A DNA stretch of 11,972 nucleotides from Clostridiaceae bacterium OM02-2AC (GTDB lineage: Bacteria > Bacillota_I > Bacilli_A > Erysipelotrichales > Erysipelotrichaceae), in contig QULU01000067.1 of the NCBI GenBank assembly GCA_003481775.1, forward strand, positions 1-11,972, written 5' to 3'. Positions within the stretch are counted from its first letter, which is position 1; the number at the start of each line of letters is the position of its first letter. Below the pieces are notes generated by a model. It made no database searches, was not told where the DNA came from, and was given only the letters and a program-made list of their open reading frames with translations. Position numbers and translations under genes: made by a program. This document shows, in pieces, positions 1 to 7,023 of this stretch.

Positions 1-2
1 CT

Positions 3-42
3 GATAATTTAGAGGGCTAACTTATCCCTACGATAATTTAGA
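3..42. repeat. Short direct repeat GATAATTTAGA, two copies
   Basis: The 11-bp sequence GATAATTTAGA occurs at 3-13 and again at 32-42, 29 bp apart. The intervening bases do not repeat, so this is not a tandem array. It lies in the 143-bp AT-rich stretch downstream of the Crp/Fnr gene at the window edge. It could be a binding-site pair for an upstream gene or chance. No gene is visible in 1-143, and I see no convincing terminator for the minus-strand regulator there. Confidence 0.3.
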
Positions 43-143
43 TATCCGTTATATGGGAAGCCTGTGCTTTTTCTGTGCGCTGCAGAAAGTACATACATGG
101 TACGTAGCTGACAGCAGCTGTGTTGAATTGAAATGCGATGATA

Positions 144-821
144 TCACTGTGCTGCGGCCTGCACAGGATTGGCGGTAGGAAACAGACGCTGTAAATAGGT
201 GCGATTCAGAATGGTGATGCGCCCATAGGAAACAGCGACGACCTGCAGCTTTTTCCACTCCTGTAAGACCCTGTTTACAGTCACGCGGTTCAGATTCAGA
301 ATCAACGCCAGATCCTCCTGTGTATAGGGGATACTGGAGGCAGTGACACCGCGGTCAAAATCTGGATGCTGCGTTTCTGATAATAACAGACTTGCGATTC
401 GCTGATAGCGGTCATACAGGGTGATGCGGCGCAGTTGTGCTGTCAGATGATTACAGGTATTGGATAGCAGCTGTAGCATGAGCTGCATAAGCTTCGCTGA
501 CTTTTCCATATAGGCATACAGCTGATTCAGATCGCAGGCCATCAGCTCCACCGGTGTGACAGCAGCTACACAAACCGGTCTTGCACATTGTGTGAGGAAG
601 GAGGATTCTCCAAAAATTCTCCCTTTTTCGATGATTTCAAATGTAAGCTCTCGTCCTCCTGTGGTGATATAATAGGCCCGCACACGTCCTTTTTTGATAA
701 AATAAATGCGGCTGGCATCCTCTCCCTGCAAATAGATATCCTCATTCGGTTCATAGCTTTGCAGATAGCCTGCCGCTTCAAAGCAGTGATACAGCTCCTC
801 CGGTATTTTTATTTGACTCAT
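144..821 (-). CDS. Crp/Fnr-family transcriptional regulator (divergent from MATE transporter)
   Basis: This 225-residue cytoplasmic DNA-binding protein has the two-domain Crp/Fnr layout. A cyclic-nucleotide-binding-type beta-roll spans about residues 20-105. A long dimerisation helix spans about 106-140. A C-terminal winged helix-turn-helix spans about 150-215, with recognition-helix core LNRVTVNRVLQ at 176-186. The phosphate-cassette region keeps Gly71-Glu72 and Arg81, but Pro82 replaces the usual Ser/Thr, so cAMP binding cannot be assumed. There is no N-terminal FNR-type cysteine cluster. In the recognition helix the Crp/Fnr glutamate position (Glu181 in E. coli CRP) is Val, which suggests a non-TGTGA operator. 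The open frame extends 16 codons upstream to 869, but I chose the Met at 821 because AAGGGAGAG lies 5 nt upstream of it and the longer version would run into the -10 and operator. It is transcribed divergently from the MATE gene and probably regulates it and itself. The effector is unknown. Confidence 0.9.
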   Translation of the reverse strand: MSQIKIPEELYHCFEAAGYLQSYEPNEDIYLQGEDASRIYFIKKGRVRAYYITTGGRELTFEIIEKGRIFGESSFLTQCARPVCVAAVTPVELMACDLNQLYAYMEKSAKLMQLMLQLLSNTCNHLTAQLRRITLYDRYQRIASLLLSETQHPDFDRGVTASSIPYTQEDLALILNLNRVTVNRVLQEWKKLQVVAVSYGRITILNRTYLQRLFPTANPVQAAAQ

Positions 822-859
822 GTACGCTCTCCCTTCCATCATATGATTTTTCTGTATGA

Positions 860-888
860 ATTGTAGCATAGGCTACAGAAATTTGGAA
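860..888 (-). promoter_or_regulatory. Predicted promoter of the Crp/Fnr regulator
   Basis: Read on the minus strand, a weak -35 TTCCAA (888-883) and a good -10 TACAAT (865-860) are separated by 17 bp. The predicted start is near 853, giving a leader of about 32 nt. The 16-bp palindrome at 862-877 lies across the spacer and most of the -10, so bound regulator should block this promoter. This suggests negative autoregulation. Confidence 0.55.
862..877. promoter_or_regulatory. Perfect palindromic operator TGTAGC-N4-GCTACA, likely Crp/Fnr site
   Basis: TGTAGCATAGGCTACA has perfectly complementary 6-bp arms around ATAG. It keeps the TGT...ACA ends typical of Crp/Fnr-family sites but has AGC where CRP sites have GA. 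Its centre (869.5) is 41.5 bp upstream of the transporter start predicted from the -10 at 899-904. That is the class II activation distance. The same site overlaps the regulator's own -10 and spacer. Assignment to the adjacent regulator is inferred from position and symmetry. Confidence 0.6.
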
Positions 889-898
889 GTACAGCCTT

Positions 899-904
899 TA
901 CAAT
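899..904 (+). promoter_or_regulatory. Predicted -10 of the MATE promoter, no clear -35
   Basis: TACAAT at 899-904 is a good -10 element. The expected -35 position (876-881, CAGAAA) is poor and lies at the edge of the palindromic operator. A weak -35 replaced by a bound activator is what class II activated promoters look like. The predicted start is near 911, giving a 22-nt leader. Confidence 0.5.
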
Positions 905-932
905 AGGTACAGAAATAAAAGGGAGAGATGTT

Positions 933-2288
933 ATGAAACACGCAGTATCACTTACACAGGGCTCCATCGTTCAGGTACTCCTGCGCTTTTCCATACCGTT
1001 TTTGCTTGCCAATCTGCTGCAGGCACTGTATGGCGCTGCCGATCTGATGATTATCGGAGCCTATTGTTCCCCGCAAAGCATTGCGGCCGTTTCTACAGGT
1101 ACGCAGGTAACACAGATCATAACCAGTATCATCTGTGGTCTGACCCTTGGTGCCACGATACTTGTCGCTCGCTATATGGGCAGCCGAAAACTGGACTATA
1201 TGGAAAAAACAGTCGGTACGACGATTACGTTCTTTGCACTGTTTTCCGTCCTGCTTACTCTGGTGCTTGCCATTTGCACAGGGCCACTTCTACAGCTGCT
1301 GCAGGTGCCGCAGGATGCTATGGCAGAGGCATATCAATATGTGCTTATCTGTACACTGGGCATATTCTTTATCTGTGAATACAATGCATTGAGCGCATTG
1401 CTAAGAGGATATGGGGATTCTGTGAGTCCGCTGTTGTTTGTGGCAGCTGCCTGTGTTTGCAATATCGCAGGGGATTTGTTCACGGTAGGCGTTCTTCACA
1501 TGGGAGTAGCAGGTACCGCAATATCCACGGTGGCTTCACAGGGAATCAGCATGCTGATCGCGGTATGGTATATGCGTCGGCAAGGCTCTGTCTTTCGTTT
1601 TTCAAGAGCATCCCTGCAGCTGGATAAAGCGGTATTGCGGGAGCTGATCGGTATCGGTATCCCGGTATCCTTTCAGGAATGTATGGTGCGCTTTTCCTTT
1701 CTGTATCTGACTGCCATCACCAACGGCTTTGGCATATATGCAGCATCCGCTGTGGGAATTGCCAGTAAGTTTGATATCTTTGCCATGCTGCCGGCAACCT
1801 CGATTTCAAATGCGCTGACGGCCTTAACAGCACAAAATCTGGCAGCGGATAAAAAGGAGCGTGCGGTAAGCTTTGTCCGCTATGGAATCGGCATCTCTTT
1901 TGCTTGTTCCCTGTTGTTCTTCCTATGGGCACAATGCTCCCCGCAATCGATGATTTCTCTGTTCTCGAAAGATGCTGAAGTCATTTCCGCCGGCATCCCC
2001 TTTTTGAAAAGCTGCAGTCTGGACTATCTTGCCGTTTCCGTATTGTTTTGTATGAACGGCTACTTGAACGGAAGTGAGAAAACGATCGTCACAATGCTGA
2101 ACAGCTGTGCGGGCGCTTTGCTGATCCGTGTACCACTGCTTTTTGCACTGCTGCATTATGAGGTGGATGTGCTTGCCGTTTACGGACTTGTTTCTCCGCT
2201 TTCCTCCATTGCGATGATCGCTGTAATCTGCTTCTATATGAAAAAGCGTACACGATCTGACTATAAAAGGCTACAGCTGAATGCATAA
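933..2288 (+). CDS. MATE family multidrug/toxin efflux transporter
   Basis: This 451-residue integral inner-membrane protein is of the usual MATE length (about 450) with about 12 hydrophobic segments. The N-terminus (residues 10-45, GSIVQVLLRFSIPFLLANLL, then LYGAADLMIIGAY) is the typical MATE first-helix pattern, including Asp37 and the following Gly-rich turn. A second similar half starts near residue 235 (IGIGIPVSFQECMVRFSF). MATE proteins export cationic drugs or metabolites using a Na+ or H+ gradient; the substrate cannot be read from sequence. The start at 933 is supported by GGGAGAG at 921-927. The gene is divergent from the Crp/Fnr regulator, which probably controls it through the palindrome at 862-877. 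No clear terminator follows the stop, so read-through into the next gene is possible. Confidence 0.93.
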   Translation: MKHAVSLTQGSIVQVLLRFSIPFLLANLLQALYGAADLMIIGAYCSPQSIAAVSTGTQVTQIITSIICGLTLGATILVARYMGSRKLDYMEKTVGTTITFFALFSVLLTLVLAICTGPLLQLLQVPQDAMAEAYQYVLICTLGIFFICEYNALSALLRGYGDSVSPLLFVAAACVCNIAGDLFTVGVLHMGVAGTAISTVASQGISMLIAVWYMRRQGSVFRFSRASLQLDKAVLRELIGIGIPVSFQECMVRFSFLYLTAITNGFGIYAASAVGIASKFDIFAMLPATSISNALTALTAQNLAADKKERAVSFVRYGIGISFACSLLFFLWAQCSPQSMISLFSKDAEVISAGIPFLKSCSLDYLAVSVLFCMNGYLNGSEKTIVTMLNSCAGALLIRVPLLFALLHYEVDVLAVYGLVSPLSSIAMIAVICFYMKKRTRSDYKRLQLNA

Positions 2289-2300
2289 AGCAAAAAGGGA

Positions 2301-2329
2301 TTGACACCAACCTGTAAAAGGAATAGGAT
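2301..2329 (+). promoter_or_regulatory. Promoter of the 219-aa membrane protein gene
   Basis: A consensus -35 TTGACA (2301-2306) is followed after exactly 17 bp by TAGGAT (2324-2329). The predicted start is near 2336. This is among the best sigma-A-type promoters in the window and means the gene does not depend on MATE read-through. Confidence 0.65.
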
Positions 2330-2336
2330 AGAGATG

Positions 2337-2358
2337 TAAGTTATATCTATCTAACTTA
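2337..2358. promoter_or_regulatory. Inverted repeat TAAGTTA-N8-TAACTTA at the transcription start
   Basis: Perfect 7-bp arms (2337-2343 and 2352-2358) flank an 8-bp spacer. The repeat begins at the predicted start of the promoter at 2301-2329 and ends just before the ribosome site AAGGGG (2360-2365). An AU-only 7-bp stem would be weak as RNA, so a repressor operator seems more likely. No adjacent gene obviously encodes the binding protein. Confidence 0.4.
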
Positions 2359-2374
2359 GAAGGGGTGAAGGAAT

Positions 2375-3034
2375 ATGATAACGCTGTTCGGGTATGTTGG
2401 GATTGCGGGTGGACTGCTATGTGCCTGTGGTGATCTGCTGCTGGACATAAAGGGAAAGCATAATCAAGAGCTGGGAGCGCACGGTTATATCAACAGTGCA
2501 TGGGATACGATGGACAGCAGACGGTTTCGCTGCTCCATCCTTCTGGCAATGCTGGGGGTGCCGATGTATTTTCTGGGATTGTGTGCACTATCCATGTTGA
2601 TGGCGAAAAGCAATCCTGTTTTTGCTTTGGTATTCTGGATGGTATCACTTGTCGGAAGCATTGGCGGCTTCTTCATCCATACCTTTGTCTGTCTGATGCC
2701 GCTTCTGTACAAGACCAGCAGGAGGAATCAGGATATTTCCTTTGCTGACGAGCTGATTAATACGCAGTTTGATGCAGTTAAGCTTCCGTTCGTTTTGCTG
2801 TATGCATTGCTGGTTGGTGTTACCTCGATATTGTGTGCCATCGCAATAGGACTGGGGTATTTGGATGTACCCTTTTTTATGATATTCTGCACGCCGCTAT
2901 CGCTGACGCTGATCGGAGTAACCCTGAGAAGACTGTACCCGCATGTGTTTTATGATCTTCCGGGTATTATCATGCCCAGTATGGGACTGGCCATGCTGGG
3001 GTTGGTAGCTGTCTGGGCGGCATCCTGCGGCTAA
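2375..3034 (+). CDS. Integral membrane protein of unknown function (DUF6796-like)
   Basis: This 219-residue hydrophobic protein has about six or seven membrane segments, at roughly residues 1-23, 52-74, 80-112, 137-180 (probably two) and 195-217. The first segment carries Cys16, Cys18 and Asp20 followed by LLLDIKGKHN, and there is a polar stretch with NSAWDTMDSRRF at about 41-52. The overall pattern reminds me of the family listed as DUF6796, but that is recall and not a database match. I do not know its function. The start at 2375 has AAGGGG at 2360-2365, 9 nt upstream. It has its own promoter and a candidate operator, and lies 86 bp after the MATE gene on the same strand. A role with the efflux pump is possible but unsupported. 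Confidence 0.82.
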   Translation: MITLFGYVGIAGGLLCACGDLLLDIKGKHNQELGAHGYINSAWDTMDSRRFRCSILLAMLGVPMYFLGLCALSMLMAKSNPVFALVFWMVSLVGSIGGFFIHTFVCLMPLLYKTSRRNQDISFADELINTQFDAVKLPFVLLYALLVGVTSILCAIAIGLGYLDVPFFMIFCTPLSLTLIGVTLRRLYPHVFYDLPGIIMPSMGLAMLGLVAVWAASCG

Positions 3035-3195
3035 GCACACCGGCGGTTTCACATACATGCTGGGTACTCCTCCCTATCCTGCAGGACTGCTTCACAAACG
3101 AGCATGTTTCCTTTTGATGATTCCCACAGCATTGTATTTAAAGAAGTCTAAATCGCAGGATATTATCGGAATACATGGGAACATGGGAAACTTCA
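3035..3195. other. Gap upstream of the GGDEF-EAL gene; loose inverted repeat, no supported gene
   Basis: ACATGCT (3055-3061) and AGCATGT (3101-3107) form a perfect 7-bp inverted repeat around 39 nt that also contains GGG/CCC and CCTGCAGG self-complementary pieces. It is followed by a broken T-rich run. This might be a weak terminator for the membrane protein gene or a structured leader remnant. A 53-codon open frame at 3057-3218 overlaps it but has no ribosome site. Confidence 0.3.
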
Positions 3196-3224
3196 TTGAG
3201 GTTTTGTCTGGAAAATAGTACAAT
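3196..3224 (+). promoter_or_regulatory. Promoter of the GGDEF-EAL gene
   Basis: TTGAGG (3196-3201) and TACAAT (3219-3224) are separated by 17 bp. The predicted start is near 3231, giving a leader of about 40 nt. A second -10-like TATAAT at 3234-3239 lacks a good -35 at the right distance and may be an alternative start. Confidence 0.6.
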
Positions 3225-3271
3225 ATAAGAAAGTATAATGATCAAGCCTTCCCTCATAAAGGAGTACGCCT

Positions 3272-6200
3272 ATGGATAAAGAGCAGAGCTTTGTAGAAAT
3301 TGAAAAGGGTGTTTTTGTAATCAATCGGAAATATGAAATTGTTTATATGGATGAAACTGCAAAACAGACCTTTCCCAACTGCGGACAGCGTGCAATCTGT
3401 CATCGAAAGCTACGCAACAGCAGGACTCCCTGCTTTGACTGTCCCCTGAAAAAAGCGGACTTTGAGAAGGGTGAAAGCAAGCTGATCTATAATCGAGCGC
3501 TGGATACCTGGATGGAGCACATTGCGATTCCTGTGGAATGGCCGCAGGAAGGCTTATGCACGCTGATATCAATGCGTACTGCATCCCCTGAGAAAATCAG
3601 CAGAGAGATGCGGGAGGAGGAGACGGCGCTGCGCGATGCATTGCTGGAATTTCATATTGAAACGGACTCCTTTGCCTTTTTATATGCGAATACCAAGCGG
3701 CTTCCCAAGCTTTCACAAAACGGTTCTCTGCAAAAGCTGCTACAGGAGCTTTTACCGTATGTATACAAGGAAGACCGGCTGTATTTTGAAAATTTCTGGA
3801 ATCTGACTACTTTGAAGAAACGGATCACTCTATACACTCATGTCACTGGTAGCTTCCGCCTCCTTCTGGATGGGACGTATCGCTGGATGAAATTTCAAAT
3901 CACCGCCTCTACCAATGAACAGCTTTCAGATACCTATCTCTGCCTGATAGACAATATGGCGAAAAAGCTTCAAAAGCCCGCAGCCCCAAAGGATCATAAG
4001 CTGCATTACGATGAGCTTACCAATCTGTATGAGAAATCAACCTTTGAACGGCTTGTTCAGGAGCGACTGCAAACTGACAATACGACAGAATACGGTCTTG
4101 TAGACCTTGATATTGAGCACTTTAAGCTCTTCAATGACTGGTATGGGATACAGGAGGGAGATAATCTGCTGGTATATATCTCCTATCAGATACGTAAAAA
4201 GGTACAGGAGCTTGATGGAATTGCGACCCGCATTGGTGGGGATGAGTTCGTCATGCTGCTTCCGCAGGCTTCCTGTGATGTAAAAAAACTGGAGCCGGAA
4301 ATCATCGGCTGGATACAGAATTATGACGCTACCATTAAATTTCTTCCGACGGTAGGTATTTATATGATTCAGGATCGAACGCTTCCAATCGCTCAAATGT
4401 GTGATCGCTCAGCGATTGCCGCAGCCAGCAGAAAAGGAAATTATGCAAGCCGCGTTGCCGTTTATCAGGAATCGATGAAGAAGCTGATCGAGAATCGTCA
4501 GGAGGTATTGTTCGGTGTGAAAAACGGGCTGGATAACCGGGAATTCGTTGTCTATTATCAGCCGCAGGTCAGCGCTAGAACATCCCGTATTCTCGCTGCC
4601 GAGGCACTGGTGCGATGGCAGCATCCCCAGCGTGGACTTCTTCCGCCCGGTGAATTTATCCCGATTCTGGAAACGAGCGGATTTATCTATAAGCTGGACT
4701 CCTATGTATGGGAGGAGGTCTGTCGGTTTCTGCATGACAGGCTGATGAAAAGGCTGCCGGTTGTGCCTGTCAGTGTGAATGTTTCGCGGGTGGATATGTT
4801 TCAGTTTCGGCTGTGTGAGGTTTTCACTGCACTCATAAAGAAATATGCAATACCGCCGCAGCTATTGGAGATTGAGATAACGGAAAGTGCCTATGTGGAG
4901 AATTTTGACCAGCTGATTGAAACGGTCAGTGAGCTGCGTGCTTGCGGATTTACCGTCCTGATGGATGATTTTGGCAGTGGGTATTCCTCCTTGAATATGC
5001 TGTCAAATATCGAGCTTGATATCCTGAAAATCGATATGAAGTTTCTGGAGACCTCCGATCATCAGAATACGAAAAATTCCAGTATTCTGGAGTCCATCAC
5101 ATCCATGGGACGCTGGCTGGGCTTGCGAATGATTGCAGAGGGTGTGGAAACGCATGCGCAGGTGGACCGTCTGTTAAATCTGGATTGCGAATATATGCAG
5201 GGGTATTATTTTTATAAGCCGATGGATTCGGAGCGCTTCTGTGAGCTGTTGTCGGATGCCCAGCGCATCGATGTTCGCGGTATGCTGGCAAAGCGATTAC
5301 CAAGTATTGATCTGGAGGACTTGTTTCACAAGAATATCACCAGTGAAGCAATGCTTTCCAACATCCTGGGGGGAATCGCATTATATGAAATAGAAGATGA
5401 TACGCATTTACAGATTCTGATGGTAAATGATCGCTATTATCGTATTACAGGCTGTAATGCTGTGGATTTGCAGGAGCGAAGCAGCTTCATCGCTCGTCAG
5501 ATCTATCCAAAGGATATGCCGCTTGTATGGGATATTTTCCGCAAGGCACAGGAAGCGGGCTCTATGGGAGCAAGTGGAACCTTTCGGCGTTACCGCCTGA
5601 ATGGAGAGCTTATGTGGATGCGCCTGCAGGCCTTTTTCCTGCATAAGCAGGGAAATCGCAAGCTGTTCTATGGCTCTGTCAGTGATGTGAGTGCCACAAT
5701 GAGCCTGCAAAAGGAGCTGCTGGCAATTCTGCAGACGATGCCGGGAGATATCTTTGAATATCAGGTGTTTCCTGATCAGCGGCTTTCCTGCAGAGTGATC
5801 AGTGCAGGCCTTACCTTTTTACATGGCTATACCCTGCAGGAGCTGCATGATATTTTGGAAAACGAGATGCTGGAGTATATCGATCCCCGTGATCATGAGG
5901 AAGTAATGCGTGTCTGGTCGAATCCAAAGCTGTGGGGAACGGATTGCAGTGTGGAATTTCGGCTGTTTACGAAAACAAGGGAAACCGTATGGGTGGAGCA
6001 GCATATCCGCTATATCCGTGAAGAAGCGGGTGTGCGTATCTATAACAGTCTGTTGACAGATATAACAAAAATAAAAAATCAGGAAGAGGAATTGATGGAA
6101 TCCCAGCGGCTGCTGCATCATTTGCTGGGAATTGTCGATCACAAGGATACACCACGGCAGCTGACAAAGAGGAACCGGGAGTATGCCGCTTTGCTGTATG

Positions 6201-6961
6201 CGAGCTCCTTTCCTGGAGGTATGATTGGCGGATATTGTGAGGAGGGCTTTCCTCTGTACTTCGCCAATGAGGAAATGATTCGTTTTCTGGGCTATGACAG
6301 CTATCAGGACCTGTATCAGGGAATCAACGGTCTGGTGGAAAATACGATTTATCAGGGAGACCGGGCGCAGGTAGCGCTTGATATCGGCACGTCTTTTGAG
6401 GAAGGCATGGAATATACGACACGCTATCGTATGGTGCGCAGGGACGGCAGTCTGCGGTGGGTATATGACAGAGGTCGTGTGGTTTGTGAGGAGCAGGGGC
6501 GTCTAGCAATCATCAGCTCCTGTATGGATATCGATGAAAGCATTGCTGCCCGGCAGAAGCTTCAGGCTGCGCAGGAGGACCAGTGGTTTTTGAATGAGCA
6601 TGCCATAGGCGGCTATCATCAGTTCTACGATTGCGAGGGCTATTTGTTTCGGCATATAAGTACACGTTTTACATCCATTCTTGGTATTGATGATAAACAG
6701 ATTCGGGAACAGTTTCACAGCAGTATGCTGGAGCTGATTCCAAGAGAGGATCATACGGTGTTTACGAATATGCTCGCATCGATGAAGGAAACGGGCAGCT
6801 GTCATGGGGAAATCCGTATGATTTCCGCATCCGGAATATTACGGGTGGCCTTTCAGGGCTGCTATGTCAGAAAGCAGAACAAAAGCTATATTGCGGCCAG
6901 TATTCTGAATCTTGAGACAATAAGGAAGGGCACACAGTGCATATCATGCATACCGCTGTAA
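3272..6961 (+). CDS. Multi-PAS GGDEF-EAL cyclic-di-GMP enzyme
   Basis: This 1229-residue protein has no signal peptide or membrane helix, so it is probably a soluble cytoplasmic sensor that makes and/or breaks c-di-GMP. The order is: PAS-like domain (about 1-105) with Cys37, Cys43, Cys54 and Cys57; a second PAS-like region (about 110-235); GGDEF cyclase (about 245-400); EAL phosphodiesterase (about 412-660); then four PAS-like regions (about 694-810, 815-930, 975-1090, 1100-1215). The cyclase signature GGDEF is intact at 322-326, with metal Asp278 and Asn288. The RxxD inhibitory site just before it lacks its Arg (sequence QELDG). The EAL domain keeps Glu444, Asn503, Glu535, Asp565, Asp566, Lys586, Glu623 and the Gln643-Gly pair, so it looks catalytically competent. 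The protein ends with Cys1223-x-x-Cys1226. AAAGGAG at 3258-3264 supports the start. It has its own promoter, and a bidirectional terminator follows. The net activity is not predictable. PAS boundaries are approximate. Confidence 0.93.
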   Translation: MDKEQSFVEIEKGVFVINRKYEIVYMDETAKQTFPNCGQRAICHRKLRNSRTPCFDCPLKKADFEKGESKLIYNRALDTWMEHIAIPVEWPQEGLCTLISMRTASPEKISREMREEETALRDALLEFHIETDSFAFLYANTKRLPKLSQNGSLQKLLQELLPYVYKEDRLYFENFWNLTTLKKRITLYTHVTGSFRLLLDGTYRWMKFQITASTNEQLSDTYLCLIDNMAKKLQKPAAPKDHKLHYDELTNLYEKSTFERLVQERLQTDNTTEYGLVDLDIEHFKLFNDWYGIQEGDNLLVYISYQIRKKVQELDGIATRIGGDEFVMLLPQASCDVKKLEPEIIGWIQNYDATIKFLPTVGIYMIQDRTLPIAQMCDRSAIAAASRKGNYASRVAVYQESMKKLIENRQEVLFGVKNGLDNREFVVYYQPQVSARTSRILAAEALVRWQHPQRGLLPPGEFIPILETSGFIYKLDSYVWEEVCRFLHDRLMKRLPVVPVSVNVSRVDMFQFRLCEVFTALIKKYAIPPQLLEIEITESAYVENFDQLIETVSELRACGFTVLMDDFGSGYSSLNMLSNIELDILKIDMKFLETSDHQNTKNSSILESITSMGRWLGLRMIAEGVETHAQVDRLLNLDCEYMQGYYFYKPMDSERFCELLSDAQRIDVRGMLAKRLPSIDLEDLFHKNITSEAMLSNILGGIALYEIEDDTHLQILMVNDRYYRITGCNAVDLQERSSFIARQIYPKDMPLVWDIFRKAQEAGSMGASGTFRRYRLNGELMWMRLQAFFLHKQGNRKLFYGSVSDVSATMSLQKELLAILQTMPGDIFEYQVFPDQRLSCRVISAGLTFLHGYTLQELHDILENEMLEYIDPRDHEEVMRVWSNPKLWGTDCSVEFRLFTKTRETVWVEQHIRYIREEAGVRIYNSLLTDITKIKNQEEELMESQRLLHHLLGIVDHKDTPRQLTKRNREYAALLYASSFPGGMIGGYCEEGFPLYFANEEMIRFLGYDSYQDLYQGINGLVENTIYQGDRAQVALDIGTSFEEGMEYTTRYRMVRRDGSLRWVYDRGRVVCEEQGRLAIISSCMDIDESIAARQKLQAAQEDQWFLNEHAIGGYHQFYDCEGYLFRHISTRFTSILGIDDKQIREQFHSSMLELIPREDHTVFTNMLASMKETGSCHGEIRMISASGILRVAFQGCYVRKQNKSYIAASILNLETIRKGTQCISCIPL

Positions 6962-6975
6962 GAATACCAACCGCT

Positions 6976-7014
6976 AAAAAACGACAGAAGAAGAATATTT
7001 CTGTCGTTTTTTTT
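6976..7014. terminator. Bidirectional Rho-independent terminator between convergent genes
   Basis: The arms ACGACAGAA (6981-6989) and TTCTGTCGT (6999-7007) form a perfect 9-bp stem with a 9-nt loop. It is preceded by an A run (6976-6981) and followed by eight T residues (7007-7014), so it works in both directions. It terminates the GGDEF-EAL gene (stop 6961) and the Crp/Fnr-like gene on the minus strand (stop 7024). Confidence 0.9.
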
Positions 7015-7023
7015 ATGCCTGTA

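Larger units (their letters stand above)
849..915. repeat. Three copies of TACAGAAA in the divergent intergenic region
   Basis: TACAGAAA occurs on the plus strand at 874-881 and 908-915, and its reverse complement TTTCTGTA at 849-856. The plus copies extend to TACAGAAAT. The 874-881 copy overlaps the right arm of the 16-bp palindrome. The two outer copies fall on the predicted transcription starts of the two divergent genes. They may be accessory half-sites for the regulator. Confidence 0.4.

Noticed and set aside
3..42. CRISPR-like repeat-spacer pattern at the window start
   Set aside because: Only two 11-bp copies are present with a very short interval and no further units.
68..90. Hairpin CTTTCTG...CAGAAAAAG as terminator for the first Crp/Fnr gene
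   Set aside because: The stem is short and AT-rich, and no T run follows on the minus strand.
588..866. 92-codon open frame on the plus strand opposite the first Crp/Fnr gene
   Set aside because: It is fully antisense to a well-supported gene, its product resembles no protein, and it overlaps the divergent promoter region.
822..869. Sixteen-residue N-terminal extension of the first Crp/Fnr regulator
   Set aside because: It would place the start codon inside the operator and -10. A good ribosome site fits the Met at 821 instead.
3057..3218. 53-codon open frame after the membrane protein gene
   Set aside because: It has no ribosome site before the ATG, runs into the promoter of the next gene, and the product has no recognisable features.
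3035..3271. Possible riboswitch upstream of the GGDEF-EAL gene (c-di-GMP sensing considered)
   Set aside because: The predicted leader is only about 40 nt, too short for a GEMM-type aptamer. I found no conserved c-di-GMP riboswitch core and no terminator hairpin before the start codon.
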